Source: Thalassovita litoralis
GTDB lineage: Bacteria > Pseudomonadota > Alphaproteobacteria > Rhodobacterales > Rhodobacteraceae
Assembly (NCBI RefSeq): GCF_900182725.1
Contig: NZ_FXTO01000003.1
Coordinates: 1 to 64,000 of the forward strand
Length of the DNA stretch: 64,000 nucleotides
Direction of reading: 5' to 3'
Each line of letters opens with the position of its first letter. Within the stretch, counting starts at the first letter, position 1. Below are positions 1-8,761 of the stretch, in pieces. A program made the position numbers and the translations under genes. The notes beneath the pieces were generated by a model. That model ran no database searches. It was not told the DNA's origin and worked only from the letters and a program-made list of their open reading frames with translations.

Positions 1-60
1 GGGAAAGAACGGTCGCAGCCGCGCCATCTGTTCGTCGGTCAGCCAAAATAGATTGCTCAT
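1..60 (-). CDS. IS5-like transposase, N-terminal fragment cut by window edge
   Basis: The reverse strand from 60 down to 1 reads MSNLFWLTDEQMARLRPFFP, which I recognise as the typical N-terminus of IS5-family (IS427-like) DDE transposases. Only the first 20 codons are inside the window and the frame is open at the edge. A purine-rich AGGGGG lies a few bases before the ATG (about 64-69). The rest of the insertion sequence lies to the left. Its right terminal repeat should fall somewhere between 65 and 150, but I cannot place it without the other end. It marks the left end of the window as an accessory region beside the RTX gene. Confidence 0.72.
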   Translation of the reverse strand, partial: MSNLFWLTDEQMARLRPFFP

Positions 61-167
61 GATACCCCCTGAAAGTTTGGGGATTTGAAGCATGCGACCA
101 ATGCGATCTCAAGCCGATTAATGGGTCCTGAGCCTAGCTGTCCAATATTTTGAACGGAGCCAATAAC

Positions 168-1904
168 ATGCTGATCACTTTTACCGGACCAGACAACATT
201 CTGATTGATGCCGGGTTCTTTGGAAATGACGGGCTGAACGTCGAAAATATCAGTGACAGCGATACGCGAATTGTTATGCGCCAACCCGATACCGGAGTTG
301 TGACGACAATTACAGGCACCGGACTGATGCTGGATGATGAAAGTAATCCGGTAGCTGGACGGATCAGCGGCTTTTCCTTTTCCCTAAATGGCGCGGTACA
401 GACCACGATTACCGGGATCGACTGGGGTTTGGTAGAATTCGTCAGGGCGCTTTCCGAATTCAACGATGGCGGCTACCATGAGTATCTTGTCAATTTGATG
501 TCGGAATCCCCCATCGTGATCGACGCCAGTGGGGCGACAGCGGGCCTCACGCTACTGAACGGACCAATCACATCCTTGATCCGGGCCAGTGTAACCGCCA
601 CAGGCACCAACTTTGCAGACCACCTGAGAGGAGGCGCCGGTGATGACCACCTGAGTGCCGGTTGGGGCACTGACCTTCTGGATGGTGGGAATGGAAATGA
701 CACATTCATTCTGCGGTATTTCGACAGTCAGAATGGGCACGATAGCATCTATGCGGGCGCCGGAAACGATCTGGTGACATCTGTTTACGAGGTCACCCGC
801 AATCTGGCCGCAGCGACAAATCATATCATCTGGACCGGCGCAGGAGAGGACACAGTCTATGCCGGTATTGGGGCCGATCTGATTGGCGGCGGCGATGGTT
901 TCGACCTGATATATGGCGACGATTCAACCGAAAGCGCACAAGATGGCAACGACACGATCTATGCAGGAAACGGCAGTGACACGGTTTACGGCATGGGCGG
1001 GGACGACGAAATCTGGGGCGGCTCCGATTATTCTGATGACAGTTTAAATGGCGGAACCGGCAATGACCTGATCGGCGGAGGGAATGGTGCTGACACACTT
1101 ATCGGTGGCGATGGGAATGACACCCTTTATGGCGGCGCGGATGATGACACGCTGGATGGCGGTGCCGGAAATGATGAAATCTGGGGCGGCTCCGGCATCA
1201 GAAATTTGCTAAACGGTGGCGATGGTGACGACCTGATCGGCGGCGGCGATGGTTTCGATATCATCGAAGGCGGCGATGGGAATGACACGGTTTATGCCGG
1301 TGGCGAGTGGGACACCATTTGGGGTGGCGCTGGATCAGACGAACTTTGGGGCGGCGATGGATATGACACCCTTTATGGCGGCGACGGTAGCGACACTATG
1401 TCCGGTGGGTCTGGGCGGGACACGCTGGAAGGTGGAAACGGCCTCGATTTGTTGATGGGGGCGGACGGAGATGACCTCCTTTCAGGCGAAAATCACGATG
1501 ATACGCTGTGGGGCGGCAACGGAGAGGACACTCTACTCGGCGGCGACGGGGACGATTTCCTGAATGGCGGGGCGGATGACGACTCGCTGACAGGGGGCGC
1601 AGGACATGACACGCTTTCGGGGGGGAGCGGGGCTGATACGTTCTTTTTCTCTATCAGAGAAGGCAACGATGTGATCCGCGATTTCAGCATATCCGAAGGC
1701 GATACTCTGGCACTGGATCTAAGTCTGTGGATCAACGAAGTCGATGGTGTATGGCGACACCCGCAAGACGTGGTGAACCTGTTTGGCGCATGGGGTGAAA
1801 CCGGGATCGAGTTACGATTTGCTGACTTTTCGTCCGATGTGCTGGTGCTGGAAGGGGTCTGGGATTGGTTCGGGCTTGGCGAACATATTGTCACTTTCTT
1901 CTAA
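168..1904 (+). CDS. RTX calcium-binding repeat protein (secreted type)
   Basis: Protein of 578 aa. I chose ATG 168 because ACGGAG lies 8 bases before it; an upstream in-frame TTG at 150 has no ribosome site. Residues 1-150 have no recognised fold. From about 155 to 485 there are more than 20 glycine/aspartate nonapeptide repeats of the GGxGxDxLx type (GGDGNDTLY, GGAGNDEIW and others), which in RTX proteins bind calcium and form a parallel beta-roll outside the cell. The last 90 residues (starting GADTFFF, then NDVIRDF) resemble the C-terminal region of type I secretion substrates. There is no N-terminal signal peptide and no catalytic motif I can name. No ABC/HlyD exporter genes are in the window. 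It sits next to an insertion sequence and may be acquired. Confidence 0.85.
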   Translation: MLITFTGPDNILIDAGFFGNDGLNVENISDSDTRIVMRQPDTGVVTTITGTGLMLDDESNPVAGRISGFSFSLNGAVQTTITGIDWGLVEFVRALSEFNDGGYHEYLVNLMSESPIVIDASGATAGLTLLNGPITSLIRASVTATGTNFADHLRGGAGDDHLSAGWGTDLLDGGNGNDTFILRYFDSQNGHDSIYAGAGNDLVTSVYEVTRNLAAATNHIIWTGAGEDTVYAGIGADLIGGGDGFDLIYGDDSTESAQDGNDTIYAGNGSDTVYGMGGDDEIWGGSDYSDDSLNGGTGNDLIGGGNGADTLIGGDGNDTLYGGADDDTLDGGAGNDEIWGGSGIRNLLNGGDGDDLIGGGDGFDIIEGGDGNDTVYAGGEWDTIWGGAGSDELWGGDGYDTLYGGDGSDTMSGGSGRDTLEGGNGLDLLMGADGDDLLSGENHDDTLWGGNGEDTLLGGDGDDFLNGGADDDSLTGGAGHDTLSGGSGADTFFFSIREGNDVIRDFSISEGDTLALDLSLWINEVDGVWRHPQDVVNLFGAWGETGIELRFADFSSDVLVLEGVWDWFGLGEHIVTFF

Positions 1905-1947
1905 TCAGCCATAGCAATGCAGGGAACCAGCCTTGCTTCCCCAAAAC

Positions 1948-1977
1948 AAAAAACCCGCCCAATTGGGCGGGTTTTTC
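1948..1977. terminator. Bidirectional intrinsic terminator between RTX gene and argC
   Basis: A perfect palindrome, CCCGCCC-AATT-GGGCGGG, flanked by an A-run on the left and a T-run on the right. It can end transcripts from both convergent genes. Confidence 0.85.
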
Positions 1978-1998
1978 TATGTCTCGTCCCTACCGTAA

Positions 1999-2907
1999 TC
2001 ACGCGCTGATCATCAGGTCCAGGTTTTGCACGGCAGCGCCCGATGCGCCTTTGCCCAGGTTGTCCAGCACCGCGATCAGCACCGCGCGGCCGGTGGAGGC
2101 GTCGCCCCGGACCGAGATTTCAAGCCGGTTGGTGTCGTTCAGCGCCGTGGGGTCGATGCGGCTTCCCTGATCCTCGATCGGAAGGACAGATATATTGCCG
2201 CCCCCAGCGTAATGCGCCGACAGCGCGTCATGCAGCGATTGCATCGTGGCCCCGGTTCCCAGCGCCGACAGGTGCAGCGGGATTTGCACCGCCATGCCCT
2301 GTGCGAAGTTGCCGACCGATGGCACAAAAATCGGCGTGGCGGACAGGCCGGAATAGGCGACGATTTCGGGCAAGTGTTTATGTTTCTGCCCGGTCGCATA
2401 GATGAAAGCCGCCGGGGCGGTGCCTGCGTCATATTCCGCGATCAACGCCTTCCCACCGCCGGTATAGCCGCTGATGGCATTGATCGTCAGCGGGGCATCC
2501 GCCGGTATCAGGCCCGCGCCCACCAGCGGGGCCAGCAGGGCGATAGCGCCGGTGGAATAACAGCCCGGATTGGCGACATAGCGGGCGGCTTTGATCCGCG
2601 CGGCCTGTTCGGCAGACAGTTCAGGCAGGCCAAAGGCCCAGTCCGGGTTCACCCGATGGGCGGTGCTGGCGTCAATGATCCGGGTATCCAGATCAGCCGA
2701 CAGCGCGACAGCGGCACGCGCAGCATCGTCCGGCAGGCACAGAATGGCCACATCCGCAGCGGCAAAAGCATCGTGCCGGGCGGCATCGTCCTTGCGCTTA
2801 TCCGGGTCAATCTGAATCAGTTCAACATCGGCACGGTCGATCAGGCGGTCACGGATTTGCAGCCCCGTTGTCCCGGCTTCGCCGTCAATGAATACCTTGG
2901 TCGTCAT
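1999..2907 (-). CDS. argC: N-acetyl-gamma-glutamyl-phosphate reductase (type 2)
   Basis: 302 aa. It catalyses NADPH-dependent reduction of N-acetylglutamyl phosphate to the semialdehyde in arginine synthesis (cytoplasm). The N-terminus [18 protein letters not shown] is the nucleotide-binding loop of the short type-2 ArgC family, which is about 300-310 aa long. The catalytic cysteine is in [11 protein letters not shown] near residue 117. The ATG is preceded by AGGAGG on the reverse strand (about 2911-2916). It converges on the RTX gene across a shared terminator and is divergent from cycA. No other arg genes are in the window, as usual for this order. Confidence 0.95.
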   Translation of the reverse strand: MTTKVFIDGEAGTTGLQIRDRLIDRADVELIQIDPDKRKDDAARHDAFAAADVAILCLPDDAARAAVALSADLDTRIIDASTAHRVNPDWAFGLPELSAEQAARIKAARYVANPGCYSTGAIALLAPLVGAGLIPADAPLTINAISGYTGGGKALIAEYDAGTAPAAFIYATGQKHKHLPEIVAYSGLSATPIFVPSVGNFAQGMAVQIPLHLSALGTGATMQSLHDALSAHYAGGGNISVLPIEDQGSRIDPTALNDTNRLEISVRGDASTGRAVLIAVLDNLGKGASGAAVQNLDLMISA

Positions 2908-3044
2908 GGCGTCCTCCTGATCGGTTTGATATTAGGACTGCCGAGTACAATGTCACAGCCAAAAGCAGAAGGCCCATCAGCGCAGATTTGCCCAAAAAGC
3001 GCAGTTTTAGCATCACTGCGACAATTCTGCCGGAAATTCCCCTG

Positions 3045-3072
3045 TTGCCAGCACCGTTTGGTGCAGTATCTA
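3045..3072 (+). promoter_or_regulatory. Possible sigma-70-like promoter of cycA
   Basis: TTGCCA (3045-3050) and TATCTA (3067-3072) are separated by 16 bases, about 49 bases before the cycA ATG. The spacer contains an inverted GCACC...GGTGC. This is pattern matching only. Confidence 0.3.
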
Positions 3073-3120
3073 TTCACCAACGCGCTACCCGTAACTCCTA
3101 ATCTAAAGAGAGGCACGCAC

Positions 3121-3528
3121 ATGAAAAACGTCCTGATCGCATCCGCCGCGCTGTTCGCGCTGGCCGCACCGGCCTTTGCAGGCGACGCCGCCGATGGCGA
3201 AAAGAACTTCAAGAAATGCAAATCCTGCCACATGATCGAAAGCCCCGCAGGCGAATCCATCGTGAAAGGCGGCAAAACCGGCCCGAACCTGTACGGCGTG
3301 GTTGGTCGTGTGGCTGGCTCGGTTGAAGGGTTCAGCTATGGCGATGGTCTGGAAGACGCCCAAAAAGCTGGCTTTGTCTGGACCGAAGAAGCGCTTGCCG
3401 AATATGTGGTCGACGCGAAAAAATGGCTGGACGGTCACGGCTTCGCCAACAAAACCAAAATGACCTATAAGCTGAAGAAAGGTGGCGAAGATATTGCCGC
3501 CTATCTGGCAACCATGCCCGCTGAATAA
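3121..3528 (+). CDS. cycA: Cytochrome c2 / c550-type class I cytochrome c
   Basis: 135 aa. It is a periplasmic electron carrier, in this family typically between the bc1 complex and a cytochrome oxidase. A signal peptide covers residues 1-20 (cleavage after AAPAFA). The haem c site is CKSCH (Cys33, Cys36, His37) and the axial Met is probably Met114 in KTKMTYKLKK. TGPNLYGVVGR is the typical bacterial c2 motif, and the length with a 15-residue insert fits the large c2 subfamily. I chose ATG 3121 for the signal peptide and the AGAGAGG ribosome site; the frame is open far upstream without coding meaning. ctaD, a likely electron acceptor, follows 300 bases downstream as its own transcription unit. 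Confidence 0.93.
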   Translation: MKNVLIASAALFALAAPAFAGDAADGEKNFKKCKSCHMIESPAGESIVKGGKTGPNLYGVVGRVAGSVEGFSYGDGLEDAQKAGFVWTEEALAEYVVDAKKWLDGHGFANKTKMTYKLKKGGEDIAAYLATMPAE

Positions 3529-3551
3529 GCGGCCCGTTACTGACGGATCAA

Positions 3552-3584
3552 GGCGCAGGGTTCCGGCCCTGCGCCTTTTCTTTT
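3552..3584 (+). terminator. Intrinsic terminator of cycA
   Basis: Stem GGCGCAGGG / CCCTGCGCC (3552-3560 and 3567-3575) with a 6-base loop, followed by TTTTCTTTT. Confidence 0.9.
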
Positions 3585-3712
3585 GCGCGAATCTGGGCGG
3601 GCCTTGGAATGGGGAAATCAGCCCGGCCAGCGACAACAGCAGCGTTATCGCCCAAAAGTTGCGGATTTAGCCCCGTTTCCCCCTCTGCATTCAAGAGGGT
3701 GCGACAAAATTA

Positions 3713-3728
3713 TTTGATCTGCATCAAA
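3713..3728. promoter_or_regulatory. FNR/FnrL-type operator upstream of ctaD
   Basis: TTTGATCTGCATCAAA is a perfect match to the FNR consensus TTGAT-N4-ATCAA, centred 111 bases before the ctaD ATG. In Rhodobacterales the oxygen-labile FnrL binds such sites, so the aa3 oxidase gene is probably set by oxygen. Whether it activates or represses cannot be told without the transcription start. The remaining 3529-3831 gap holds only the cycA terminator and this site. Confidence 0.75.
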
Positions 3729-3831
3729 TTCGGCAATTGCCGCCAGTTGCGCGGCATTCTAAAACCGGAATTGGACCACGGGCGCAGAGTCTCTTTGCGC
3801 CCCTTTAACACACCAACAGGAGGCACAGAGC

Positions 3832-5505
3832 ATGGCAGACGCAGCCATCCACGGCCACGGACACGAGGACCAGCGCGGTTTCTTCACCCGCTGGTTCATG
3901 TCCACCAACCATAAGGATATCGGTATCCTTTATCTGATCACATCGGCGCTTGTCGGTCTGATCTCTGTTTGTTTCACCGTCTACATGCGCCTCGAGCTGA
4001 TGGAGCCGGGTGTGCAGTACATGTGCATGGAAGGCGCGCGCTTCACCGCTGCGGCTGCTGGCGAATGTACACCGAACGGCCATCTGTGGAACGTGATGAT
4101 CACCTATCACGGCGTTCTGATGATGTTCTTCGTTGTGATTCCCGCCCTGTTCGGCGGTTTCGGCAACTATTTCATGCCGCTGCAAATCGGTGCGCCGGAT
4201 ATGGCGTTCCCGCGCATGAACAACCTGTCGTTCTGGCTGTATTTCGCCGGGACCGCGTTGGGTGTGGCGTCGCTGCTGTCGCCCGGTGGTAACGGCCAAC
4301 TGGGGTCCGGCGTGGGCTGGGTTCTGTACCCGCCGCTGTCCGTGAACGAAGGCGGCATGTCGATGGATCTGGCAATCTTTGCCGTCCACGTTTCGGGTGC
4401 GTCGTCCATTCTGGGCGCGATCAACATGATCACCACCTTCCTGAACATGCGCACCCCCGGCATGACCCTGTTCAAGGTTCCGCTGTTTGCTTGGTCGATC
4501 TTCGTGACCTCGTGGCTGATCCTGCTGTCGCTGCCGGTTCTGGCGGGCGCAATCACCATGCTGCTGACCGACCGTAACTTTGGCACCACCTTCTTTGATC
4601 CGTCGGGTGGCGGTGACCCGATCCTGTACCAGCATATCCTGTGGTTCTTTGGGCACCCCGAAGTGTACATCGTGATCCTGCCGGGCTTTGGCCTTGTCAG
4701 CCACGTCTTCTCGACCTTCGCCCGTAAACCGATCTTTGGCTACCTGCCGATGGTTTGGGCGCTGATCGCGATTGGCGCACTGGGCTTCGTTGTGTGGGCA
4801 CACCACATGTACACCGTGGGCATGTCGCTGACCCAGCAGTCCTACTTCATGCTGGCGACGATGGTTATCGCTGTGCCGACAGGCGTGAAAATCTTTAGCT
4901 GGATTGCAACACTGTGGGGCGGCTCGATCGAGTTCAAAACCCCGATGCTGTTCGCCTTCGGCTTCTTGATCCTGTTCACCATCGGCGGCGTGACCGGCAT
5001 CGTTCTGTCGCAGGCTGGCGTGGACCGTGCTTATCACGACACCTACTATGTTGTGGCGCACTTCCACTACACCATGTCGATGGGGGCGGCGTTCACCATC
5101 TTTGCCGGGATTTACTTCTACTTCGGCAAAATGACCGGCCGTCAGTACCCCGAATTCTTCGGCAAGCTGCACTTCTGGATGTTCTTCATCGGTGTGAACC
5201 TGACCTTCTTCCCGCAGCACTTCCTGGGTCGTCAGGGTATGCCCCGTCGTTACATCGACTACCCCGAGGCATTCGCCTATTGGAACAAGATCTCGTCGAC
5301 CGGCGCGTTCCTGTCCTTTGCCTCGTTCCTGCTGTTCTTCGGCATCGTCATCTACTCGCTGCTCAAGGGCAAGCGCGTGACCGAAAACAACTATTGGAAC
5401 GAATACGCCGATACGCTGGAATGGACCCTGCCCTCGCCGCCGCCCGAACATACGTTCGAAACGCTGCCCAAGCAGGAAGACTGGGACAAAGGCCACGCCC
5501 ACTAA
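3832..5505 (+). CDS. ctaD: Cytochrome c oxidase (aa3-type) subunit I
   Basis: 557 aa, polytopic inner-membrane haem-copper oxidase core that reduces O2 to water and pumps protons. Expected ligands are present: His93 and His412 (haem a), His410 (haem a3), and His275, His324 and His325 (CuB), with Tyr279 in the GHPEVY cross-link motif. D-channel Asp123 (GAPDMAFPR), Glu277 and K-channel Lys353 are conserved, so it is an A1-type pump. A GGAGG ribosome site precedes ATG 3832. It is monocistronic: subunits II and III and the assembly genes are not nearby, as is common in this order. An FNR-type box lies upstream. Confidence 0.98.
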   Translation: MADAAIHGHGHEDQRGFFTRWFMSTNHKDIGILYLITSALVGLISVCFTVYMRLELMEPGVQYMCMEGARFTAAAAGECTPNGHLWNVMITYHGVLMMFFVVIPALFGGFGNYFMPLQIGAPDMAFPRMNNLSFWLYFAGTALGVASLLSPGGNGQLGSGVGWVLYPPLSVNEGGMSMDLAIFAVHVSGASSILGAINMITTFLNMRTPGMTLFKVPLFAWSIFVTSWLILLSLPVLAGAITMLLTDRNFGTTFFDPSGGGDPILYQHILWFFGHPEVYIVILPGFGLVSHVFSTFARKPIFGYLPMVWALIAIGALGFVVWAHHMYTVGMSLTQQSYFMLATMVIAVPTGVKIFSWIATLWGGSIEFKTPMLFAFGFLILFTIGGVTGIVLSQAGVDRAYHDTYYVVAHFHYTMSMGAAFTIFAGIYFYFGKMTGRQYPEFFGKLHFWMFFIGVNLTFFPQHFLGRQGMPRRYIDYPEAFAYWNKISSTGAFLSFASFLLFFGIVIYSLLKGKRVTENNYWNEYADTLEWTLPSPPPEHTFETLPKQEDWDKGHAH

Positions 5506-5534
5506 GGTGTTGACCTGACCAAAAACTAAATGAT

Positions 5535-5564
5535 GGCCCGGACAGAAATGTCCGGGCCGTTTCA
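5535..5564 (+). terminator. Intrinsic terminator of ctaD
   Basis: A 10-bp perfect stem, GGCCCGGACA / TGTCCGGGCC, with a GAAA tetraloop. It is followed by only a short T stretch (GTTTCAAT). Confidence 0.8.
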
Positions 5565-5613
5565 ATAAAAAGCTTTGAATATTCCCCCTGCCCCATTTTG
5601 ACCGGAGAGCCAC

Positions 5614-6279
5614 ATGACATTTGACTGGAGCCTGATCCTGCGAGAGTTCATCACCCTGTTCGTGGTGATTGACCCAATAGGTTCAGTGCCGGTTTTCCTG
5701 TTTGCCGTGACCCAAGTCCCTGCCGCATTGCACCGCCGCTTTGCAATCCGGGCTGTGATTGTCGCCACAGGTGTGTTGCTGCTGTTCCTGATGGGCGGGC
5801 AGATATTGTTAGAAGCACTGGGGCTTCGGTTGGGGTCGTTCCAAATCGCAGGCGGAATCGTGCTGTTCCTGTTTGCCTTGACCATGATCTTTGGGGATTC
5901 GAAACCCAGCAGCGAAATTGAACAAGCCAATCGCAATCATCTGTCCGGTGCGGTGTTTCCGCTGGCGATGCCCTCTATCGCCTCGCCCGGTGCGATGTTG
6001 GCCATCGTGATCTTGACCGACAATAACCGCAATTCGATTCCCGATCAGGCCATAACCGCCGCGCTGCTGGTGGTGGTTCTGGCAATCACGCTGGGCCTGC
6101 TGCTGCTGGCAGTACAGGTGCAGCGGTTTATCGGGGAAACCGGGGCCAGCGTGATCAGCCGGGTGATGGGAATCATTCTGGCCACAGTGGCCGTGGACGC
6201 GGTGCTGGGCGGGTTCGACACATTGGGCGTGCTGAATCTGGATACCGCAGCCACATTGTCCGCCACGTCTTCGCACTAA
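5614..6279 (+). CDS. MarC / UPF0056 family membrane protein
   Basis: 221 aa, about six hydrophobic segments. The N-terminus (FITLFVVIDPIGSVPVFL) carries the family hallmark DPIGxxPxF, and the second half (MPSIASPGAMLAIVIL) carries the repeated SPGAM motif. MarC proteins are inner-membrane proteins without a settled function; an older link to multiple antibiotic resistance was not upheld. The ribosome site CGGAGAG is 6 bases before ATG 5614. The DUF2244 gene follows 24 bases later and is probably co-transcribed. Confidence 0.88.
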   Translation: MTFDWSLILREFITLFVVIDPIGSVPVFLFAVTQVPAALHRRFAIRAVIVATGVLLLFLMGGQILLEALGLRLGSFQIAGGIVLFLFALTMIFGDSKPSSEIEQANRNHLSGAVFPLAMPSIASPGAMLAIVILTDNNRNSIPDQAITAALLVVVLAITLGLLLLAVQVQRFIGETGASVISRVMGIILATVAVDAVLGGFDTLGVLNLDTAATLSATSSH

Positions 6280-6303
6280 CCCCCGAACCGCCAAGGAACC
6301 GCG

Positions 6304-6795
6304 ATGCCCTATCAGTGGACACACCCCGATCCCAAGACCCGCGTTTTGTCATTGTGGCCGCACAGATCGCTGCCGCGCCGGGGGTTTGCCGCGATGATCC
6401 TGATGGCCTTTGTGCTGGGAACTGTGCCGTTATACGGGCTGATCGGCACGGTATTTCTATGGGGATTGCTGCCCTTTATTCTGGCCGTGGTGGCGGCGCT
6501 GTGGTGGGGATTGGAAAAATCCTATCGGGATGGCGAAATTCTGGAAGAACTGACCCTGACCCCCCAAACCGCCCATCTGCGCCGGACAGATCGCAAGGGC
6601 AACACACAGGAATGGGACTGCAACAGCTATTGGGCGCGGACAGAAATACATCTGAGCCGCGGGCCGGTTCCCTTTTATGTGACGCTGACAGGCAATGGCC
6701 GCACGGTCGAGATTGGCAGCTTCCTGTCCGAGGACGAACGCAAAGCGCTGTATGACGAACTGGTCACGGCGCTGGATGACATGCGAAACGCCTGA
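6304..6795 (+). CDS. DUF2244 domain membrane protein
   Basis: 163 aa. Two adjacent transmembrane helices lie at about residues 30-67, followed by a soluble beta-rich domain that includes WARTEIHLSRGPVPFYVTLTG and a final EERKALYDELVTAL-like helix (SEDERKALYDELVTAL). This layout matches the alphaproteobacterial DUF2244 family, often found near cytochrome oxidase genes, whose role is unknown. It is downstream of MarC with a 24-base gap and ends at an intrinsic terminator. Confidence 0.82.
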   Translation: MPYQWTHPDPKTRVLSLWPHRSLPRRGFAAMILMAFVLGTVPLYGLIGTVFLWGLLPFILAVVAALWWGLEKSYRDGEILEELTLTPQTAHLRRTDRKGNTQEWDCNSYWARTEIHLSRGPVPFYVTLTGNGRTVEIGSFLSEDERKALYDELVTALDDMRNA

Positions 6796-6811
6796 GGACA
6801 CCATAACGGAA

Positions 6812-6837
6812 AAAGGGGGCCGCGATGGCCCCCTTTG
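6812..6837. terminator. Intrinsic terminator between DUF2244 gene and yqeY-like gene
   Basis: Stem AAAGGGGGCC / GGCCCCCTTT with a 5-base loop. It is symmetric, with A and T flanks, and serves the two convergent genes. Confidence 0.82.
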
Positions 6838-6862
6838 TGTATTTTCACGCATAGCGCACCGA

Positions 6863-7324
6863 TCAGGCGGACAGGCGATCCTTGACCAAAGGGCCGACCG
6901 CGCCGAAATCCATCTGCCCGGTGTATTTCCCTTTCAGTTCGCCCATCACCTTGCCCATATCGCGGATCGAGCTGGCACCAGTTGCCGTAATCGCAGCGTC
7001 CAGTGCCGCCGCGATTTCGTCCTCGGACAATTGGCGGGGCAGGAATTCTTCGATCACCACGACCTCGGCGCTTTCGCGTTCGGCCAGATCCAGACGCCCG
7101 GCTTCTTCGTATGTCCGGGCGCTTTCCTGACGTTGCTTTACCATCTTGCCAAGAATGGCCAACACTTCGGCATTGCCGACGCCGTCTTCTTTGCCTTCGC
7201 CACGGGCGGCAATATCACGGTCCTTGATGGCCGCATTGATCAGACGCAGGGTGGACAGGCGCGCAGCAGCCTTGTCCTTCATGGCCTGTTTCAGGGCCGC
7301 GTTGATCCGTTCACGCAATTCCAT
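6863..7324 (-). CDS. GatB/YqeY domain protein
   Basis: 153 aa. It is a stand-alone relative of the C-terminal tRNA-binding domain of GatB (aspartyl/glutamyl-tRNA amidotransferase). Typical features are the N-terminal MELRERINAALKQAMKDKD-type helix, LRLINAAIKD, and the C-terminal ITATGASSIRDMGKVMGELK. I chose ATG 7324 because it gives the usual family length and start; the frame runs open 19 codons further without similarity. The exact cellular role of this family is not established. It is divergent from carA. Confidence 0.88.
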   Translation of the reverse strand: MELRERINAALKQAMKDKAAARLSTLRLINAAIKDRDIAARGEGKEDGVGNAEVLAILGKMVKQRQESARTYEEAGRLDLAERESAEVVVIEEFLPRQLSEDEIAAALDAAITATGASSIRDMGKVMGELKGKYTGQMDFGAVGPLVKDRLSA

Positions 7325-7525
7325 GTGGTCCCATCCCCTTGGGTGTGCATCAAAGGCGCACCCTAGCCAATCTGGCGTCATGTATCAAGTTGCGCATACG
7401 TCACGTTACCCTGTCCTATATACGAATGAGAAAGCACCCGAATGCGGGGCTGTCCCCCTTGACCCCACCGGCCCCTGACCTTAGTTACGCATCAATTTGC
7501 CAACCCCCCGCCGGAGATTAGTGAC

Positions 7526-8683
7526 ATGGCCCAGACGCCCTCTTCCCGCCCGACTGCCTGCCTGGCCCTTGCCGATGGGTCCATCTTTTATGGGACAGGG
7601 TTCGGGGCCACTGGTGTGGCGCAGGCAGAACTGTGCTTCAACACCGCGATGACCGGCTATCAGGAAATCATGACAGACCCCAGCTATGCCGGGCAGATCG
7701 TGACCTTTACCTTTCCGCATATCGGCAATGTCGGCGTGAACCCCGATGACGACGAAACCGGCGATCCGGTCGCGGCAGGCATGGTGGTGAAATGGGACCC
7801 GACCGAACCCAGCAACTGGCGGGCCGCTGAACGGCTGACCGATTGGCTGGCGCGGCGCGGGCGGATTGCAATTGGTGGCGTCGATACCCGCCGCCTGACG
7901 CGGGCCATCCGGCAATCGGGTGCGCCGCATGTGGCGCTGGCGCATGACCCCGATGGGAATTTCGATATCGAAGCATTGGTCGCGCAGGCCCGTGCCTTCC
8001 CCGGTCTGGTGGGGCTGGATCTGGCCAAGGACGTGACCTGTGCGCAAAGCTATCGCTGGGATGAAATGCGGTGGGCCTGGCCCGATGGCTACACCCGTCA
8101 GGACGCCCCCAAGCACAAGGTTGTGGCAATTGATTACGGCGCAAAACGCAACATCCTGCGCTGTCTGGCCAGCGCCGGGTGCGATGTAACCGTGCTGCCC
8201 GCCACCGCCACTGCCGCCGACGTGCTGGCGCATAACCCCGATGGCGTCTTCCTGTCCAACGGCCCCGGCGATCCGGCGGCTACCGGGGAATATGCCGTGC
8301 CGATGATCAAGGGCGTGCTGGAAGCGGATTTGCCTGTGTTTGGCATCTGTCTGGGCCACCAAATGCTGGCGCTGGCGCTGGGTGCAAAAACGATCAAGAT
8401 GAACCACGGCCACCACGGCGCCAACCATCCCGTAAAGGACATGACCACGGGCAAGGTGGAAATCACCAGCATGAACCACGGGTTCGCCGTGGATGCCCAA
8501 AGCCTGCCCGCCGGTGTGTCGGAAACCCATGTGTCGCTGTTTGACGGGTCCAACTGCGGCATCGCCGTCGAAGGCCGCCCGGTGTTCAGCGTACAACACC
8601 ACCCCGAAGCCAGCCCCGGCCCGCAGGACAGCTTTTATCTGTTTGAACGGTTTGCCGAAAACATGGCGGCGCGTAAATCCTAA
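7526..8683 (+). CDS. carA: Carbamoyl-phosphate synthase small (glutamine amidotransferase) subunit
   Basis: 385 aa. It releases ammonia from glutamine for carbamoyl phosphate synthesis (pyrimidines and arginine). The N-terminal CPSase_sm domain (NTAMTGYQEIMTDPSYAGQ) is followed by a class I amidotransferase domain. The nucleophile Cys275 is in FGICLGHQ and the catalytic His/Glu are near 358-361 (QHHPEAS). A CCGGAG ribosome site precedes ATG 7526. carB is not in the window. The gene ends just before a CtrA-type box and a terminator hairpin. Confidence 0.97.
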   Translation: MAQTPSSRPTACLALADGSIFYGTGFGATGVAQAELCFNTAMTGYQEIMTDPSYAGQIVTFTFPHIGNVGVNPDDDETGDPVAAGMVVKWDPTEPSNWRAAERLTDWLARRGRIAIGGVDTRRLTRAIRQSGAPHVALAHDPDGNFDIEALVAQARAFPGLVGLDLAKDVTCAQSYRWDEMRWAWPDGYTRQDAPKHKVVAIDYGAKRNILRCLASAGCDVTVLPATATAADVLAHNPDGVFLSNGPGDPAATGEYAVPMIKGVLEADLPVFGICLGHQMLALALGAKTIKMNHGHHGANHPVKDMTTGKVEITSMNHGFAVDAQSLPAGVSETHVSLFDGSNCGIAVEGRPVFSVQHHPEASPGPQDSFYLFERFAENMAARKS

Positions 8684-8699
8684 GCGATTTAAATACCTG

Positions 8700-8715
8700 T
8701 TAACGGCCCGTTAAC
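8700..8715. promoter_or_regulatory. CtrA-type binding box
   Basis: TTAACGGCCCGTTAAC matches the full CtrA consensus TTAA-N7-TTAAC exactly and is also a 7-bp-arm palindrome. It lies 17 bases after carA and about 47 bases before the glycosyltransferase start, suggesting control of the latter by the cell-cycle/motility regulator CtrA. Confidence 0.55.
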
Positions 8716-8728
8716 CCGTGGCTGGCAA

Positions 8729-8760
8729 GGTCTTCTGAACAGTGTTCAGGAGACCTTTTT
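8729..8760 (+). terminator. Strong terminator-like hairpin overlapping the next gene's ribosome site
   Basis: A 12-bp stem, GGTCTTCTGAAC / GTTCAGGAGACC (one G-T pair), with a 3-base loop and a run of five T. It ends one base before the GTG start of the glycosyltransferase, and its 3' arm contains that gene's only Shine-Dalgarno (AGGAG, 8748-8752). Confidence 0.8.
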
Positions 8761-8761
8761 C

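Noticed and set aside
150-1904. CRISPR-like periodicity
   Set aside because: The regular repeats are the glycine/aspartate nonapeptide codons of the RTX protein and vary at third positions. There are no spacers.
2026-3120. N-terminal extension of the cytochrome c2 frame
   Set aside because: The frame is open through the antisense of argC, but the signal peptide and ribosome site place the start at 3121.
3805-5613. 602-codon open frame opposite ctaD
   Set aside because: It is the antisense shadow of a strongly conserved gene, with histidine/glutamine/arginine-rich composition and no domain. The long frame results from GC-rich codon bias.
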